Shown here: in pieces, positions 62,002 through 64,000 of the stretch | Layout: every line of letters begins with the position of its first letter | Position numbering within the stretch: the stretch's first letter is position 1 | Assembly (NCBI GenBank): GCA_026399315.1 | Contig: JAPLRF010000026.1 | Span: forward strand, 28,196 to 92,195 | Reading direction: 5' to 3' | DNA from: Gammaproteobacteria bacterium | GTDB taxonomy: Bacteria; Pseudomonadota; Gammaproteobacteria; Coxiellales; Coxiellaceae | DNA: 64,000 nt | The notes under the pieces: model-generated | The model's input: the letters and a program-made list of their open reading frames with translations, nothing else | The model's database searches: none | Told to the model about the DNA's origin: nothing | Program-made: the position numbers and the translations under genes

Positions 62002-62869
62002 AGAATATTATATTTCACATAGCAGTGTTTCTGACCCTGGAAAATATGCTAATTTACTGTGTTGCTTTCCAAACGCCATTTCAGAAATTTGTAATAAAGC
62101 AAACCAGTTGTTTTTACATTACGCTGATTTCAATTTATTTTCGATTTCGGATTCCGAAGTTGCTTATGATGAATTAAATGCTCGGTTTATGGAGAAAATC
62201 ATAGGAAATATAGTAACTAAAAGTGATCTTCTGATCGAAGAAGAAAGAAAACCGCGTGAGCGTATTCTAGGTGTGTGTCGTGATACGGCATTATTATTGT
62301 GTTCTGTTTTGCGGTCTCGCGGCATTCCAGCTCGGTTACGAGCAGGATTCATCACGTATTTTATCCCCGGCCTTTTTCTTGATAGTATTTTTCTCGAGTA
62401 TTTCGACAAAGAAGATAATCAATGGCATTTGGTTGATACAAGAACGACGCAATTGCATATCGATCATTATCAATTGAATATTGATTTTAATTTAACGAAT
62501 GTACCCGGTACGCGTTTTATTTCTGCAGCCAGCGCATGGAATATGTGTCGTTTTAAAAATGCTGATCCAGTTCGCTTTGGTTCCCGTCAGCATCGCGGTT
62601 TATTTACAATTAGGAATAGAATGATCCAGGATCTGGCTTTGTTAAACAAACAAGAAACCCTTATTTGGGATGTCTGGGGACCTATGCTAGGCTCAGTTAT
62701 TGTTGATTATGATATATTGGACAACTTATCTGATGTTTTGATGAATTGTAATCGAGATATTTCTGCAGTTAATAATTTTTACCTTAATGCCATTTTTAAA
62801 ATACCAAATCAGATATTGGTTGATAATCCGTTTGTGCCGGCGGAGTGGGTATCTATTGCTAAGCATTAA
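61994..62869 (+). CDS. Transglutaminase-like superfamily protein, His lost
   Basis: 291 residues. Cys95 in ILGVCRDTALLLCSVLRSRG and Asp148 in QWHLVDTRT fit the Cys-His-Asp triad of transglutaminase-like enzymes. The His normally found as DHW..E is Ser131 (LDSIFLEYF). RGIPARLRAGFITYF is typical. It could be an amide- or ester-forming step using carrier thioesters, or an inactive scaffold. It overlaps the next gene's start region. Confidence 0.75.
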   Translation: MDKEYYISHSSVSDPGKYANLLCCFPNAISEICNKANQLFLHYADFNLFSISDSEVAYDELNARFMEKIIGNIVTKSDLLIEEERKPRERILGVCRDTALLLCSVLRSRGIPARLRAGFITYFIPGLFLDSIFLEYFDKEDNQWHLVDTRTTQLHIDHYQLNIDFNLTNVPGTRFISAASAWNMCRFKNADPVRFGSRQHRGLFTIRNRMIQDLALLNKQETLIWDVWGPMLGSVIVDYDILDNLSDVLMNCNRDISAVNNFYLNAIFKIPNQILVDNPFVPAEWVSIAKH

Positions 62870-63782
62870 TCAGATTGAAATTGCTATTCCAAGTAAATTT
62901 GTATCTATTATGGATCTAGAGCGTAAAACACAACTCAAAAAAGACACGTTATTAATTTACAAATTAATTTATGGCTTAAATGAAATTCCAGTTTATGATG
63001 AAGGTAACTTATTTTCTTTGCTGAAAATACCGCTTGAAAAACTATTAAGCACTATGAATAATATTTCAAAAATAAAGTATTTAATTTACGTTCACACAAC
63101 GGGCGTGTTATTGCCATTTGGTGAGTCTGTCTTAAATAAATTGAAGAAAACCTACCAGTTAGATTCCGCTATTGCTTTTTCAATGACGATGCAAAAATGT
63201 GTTTCATATTTTAAGGCGCTTGAATTATTGTCAGTTCTTTTTTCTGATTCGTCGAATTTTCTGGCAATTGTCATGACAGGAGAAGTTGCTTTCACGCCTT
63301 TATTGCGTGTTGTCCCTGGTTCTTCTATTGTCGGTGATGCAGCAACGGCATCATTATTTTCAAACAATGCTGGAAGTCATCAATTGCTATCAGTTATTAA
63401 CCGCTTGATGCCAGGCTATGCTAAAGGGATTTATTTGGCGGATGATGAGATACGTATGTTTGATTCGAAATTCACGCAATATATGGTAAATGTTATTAGT
63501 GATGCTTTGGCAAGGTGTCAAATATCACTTAATAAAATAAAGTTGATATTGCCTCACAATATAAATTTACCCACCTGGAAAAAAATAGCAATTTCATTAA
63601 ACTTTCCTATTGATAAAGTTTATTTGAAAAATGTTGCAAAATATGGACATACATTTTGTTCGGACCATGTTATTAATTTACATTCTGCCTTGTCTGAAAA
63701 CAGACTAAAAAAAGGAGATTATTATCTGATGGCGGGGTGTGGAATGGGATTTTATTTTTCAGCTGCGGTATTTTCATATTAG
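62856..63782 (+). CDS. Ketosynthase III-like protein B (Cys-His-His)
   Basis: 308 residues from the TTG at 62856 (MLSINQIEIAIPSKFVS), with CGGAG upstream; this start matches the length of the paralogue at 59521 and overlaps the previous gene by 14 bases. Cys115 in TMQKCVSYFKALELLS, His234 in LPHNINLPT and His265 in YGHTFCSDH occupy the catalytic positions. PGSSIVGDAATASLF and GDYYLMAGCGMGFYFSAAV are thiolase-fold landmarks. Confidence 0.8.
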   Translation: MLSINQIEIAIPSKFVSIMDLERKTQLKKDTLLIYKLIYGLNEIPVYDEGNLFSLLKIPLEKLLSTMNNISKIKYLIYVHTTGVLLPFGESVLNKLKKTYQLDSAIAFSMTMQKCVSYFKALELLSVLFSDSSNFLAIVMTGEVAFTPLLRVVPGSSIVGDAATASLFSNNAGSHQLLSVINRLMPGYAKGIYLADDEIRMFDSKFTQYMVNVISDALARCQISLNKIKLILPHNINLPTWKKIAISLNFPIDKVYLKNVAKYGHTFCSDHVINLHSALSENRLKKGDYYLMAGCGMGFYFSAAVFSY

Positions 63783-63853
63783 CTATGCGTATTTCCAATA
63801 GCTACAACACATTTATAATTGTTATTTTTTATGTTATTTTATTTGAGTGAAAA

Positions 63854-64000
63854 ATGAAGACCGTTAAAAAATATATTTTCACTTTTAAAGATCCTGTTTA
63901 TAGAGAGCCTAAAAAAAATTATGTAGATTATTTCAATGATATGTATCATTTTACAGGTGGCTATCTAGATAACGAAATGTTATTGAATAAGAGCGGTTAT
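63854..64000 (+). CDS. Next gene of the cluster, N-terminal 49 residues only
   Basis: Starts MKTVKKYIFTFKDPVYREPK and runs off the window. A weak GTGAAAA precedes the ATG, 71 bases after the previous stop. Lys/Tyr/Asn-rich; no signal peptide. Too short to identify. Confidence 0.6.
   Translation, partial: MKTVKKYIFTFKDPVYREPKKNYVDYFNDMYHFTGGYLDNEMLLNKSGY

Overview
The window reads as a chromosomal segment of a gammaproteobacterium, most likely of the order Legionellales (Coxiella/Legionella/Aquicella-like). The evidence is gene content and order: the SRP RNA-dnaX-YbaB-recR block, the queG/nnrD-tsaE-amiC-mutL block, a large NAD-specific glutamate dehydrogenase, FabV, a leucine dehydrogenase plus branched-chain 2-oxoacid dehydrogenase set, moderately AT-rich DNA, and two large eukaryote-like proteins that resemble secreted effectors. 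The assignment is inference; no rRNA or tRNA gene is present to confirm it.

Layout. 1-9.2 kb: end of rlmB, an unknown protein, a lipoprotein, thiolase, pyrD, a DUF4015-type hydrolase, an XRE/S24-like repressor, a DUF4143 ATPase and a QseBC/PmrAB-like two-component system. 9.4-17.5 kb: gdhB, a haloalkane-dehalogenase-like protein without its nucleophile, a 44-residue lipoprotein, and a HEPN-MNT-tgt operon in which the HEPN protein lacks its RX4H histidine. 17.6-24.6 kb: leucine dehydrogenase and the E1 alpha/E1 beta/E2 branched-chain complex, split by an oppositely oriented 856-residue protein with a CX5R phosphatase motif. 24.8-36.9 kb: aminotransferase, glycerophosphodiesterase, asparaginase, three transporters, recR/YbaB/dnaX/4.5S RNA and fabV. 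37-53 kb: ferredoxin, DUF2797 protein, two secreted proteins, hemW, L,D-transpeptidase, nudE-cysQ-mdh, tsaD, an endonuclease/exonuclease/phosphatase-fold effector candidate, queG, and nnrD-tsaE-amiC-mutL.

53.3-64 kb (running off the end) is the most unusual region: a tightly packed, visibly AT-rich, single-strand operon with a type-III-fold PLP decarboxylase, a carrier protein, two adenylating enzymes, a probable two-subunit acyl-CoA-dehydrogenase-like oxidase, three ketosynthase-III-like proteins (two with Cys-His-His instead of Cys-His-Asn, one degenerate) and a transglutaminase-like protein lacking the usual His. I read it as an uncharacterised carrier-protein-based biosynthetic cluster that activates, oxidises and condenses or transfers amino-acid-derived thioesters. 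The product cannot be named from the sequence.

The whole window is peppered with small palindromic repeats of several families. They sit between genes, inside genes (three separate in-frame insertions in hemW, repeat-encoded C-termini of several proteins), and in one case supply the apparent ribosome-binding site of tsaD. Two MITE-like elements with long terminal inverted repeats occupy the only two gene-free stretches longer than 300 bases.
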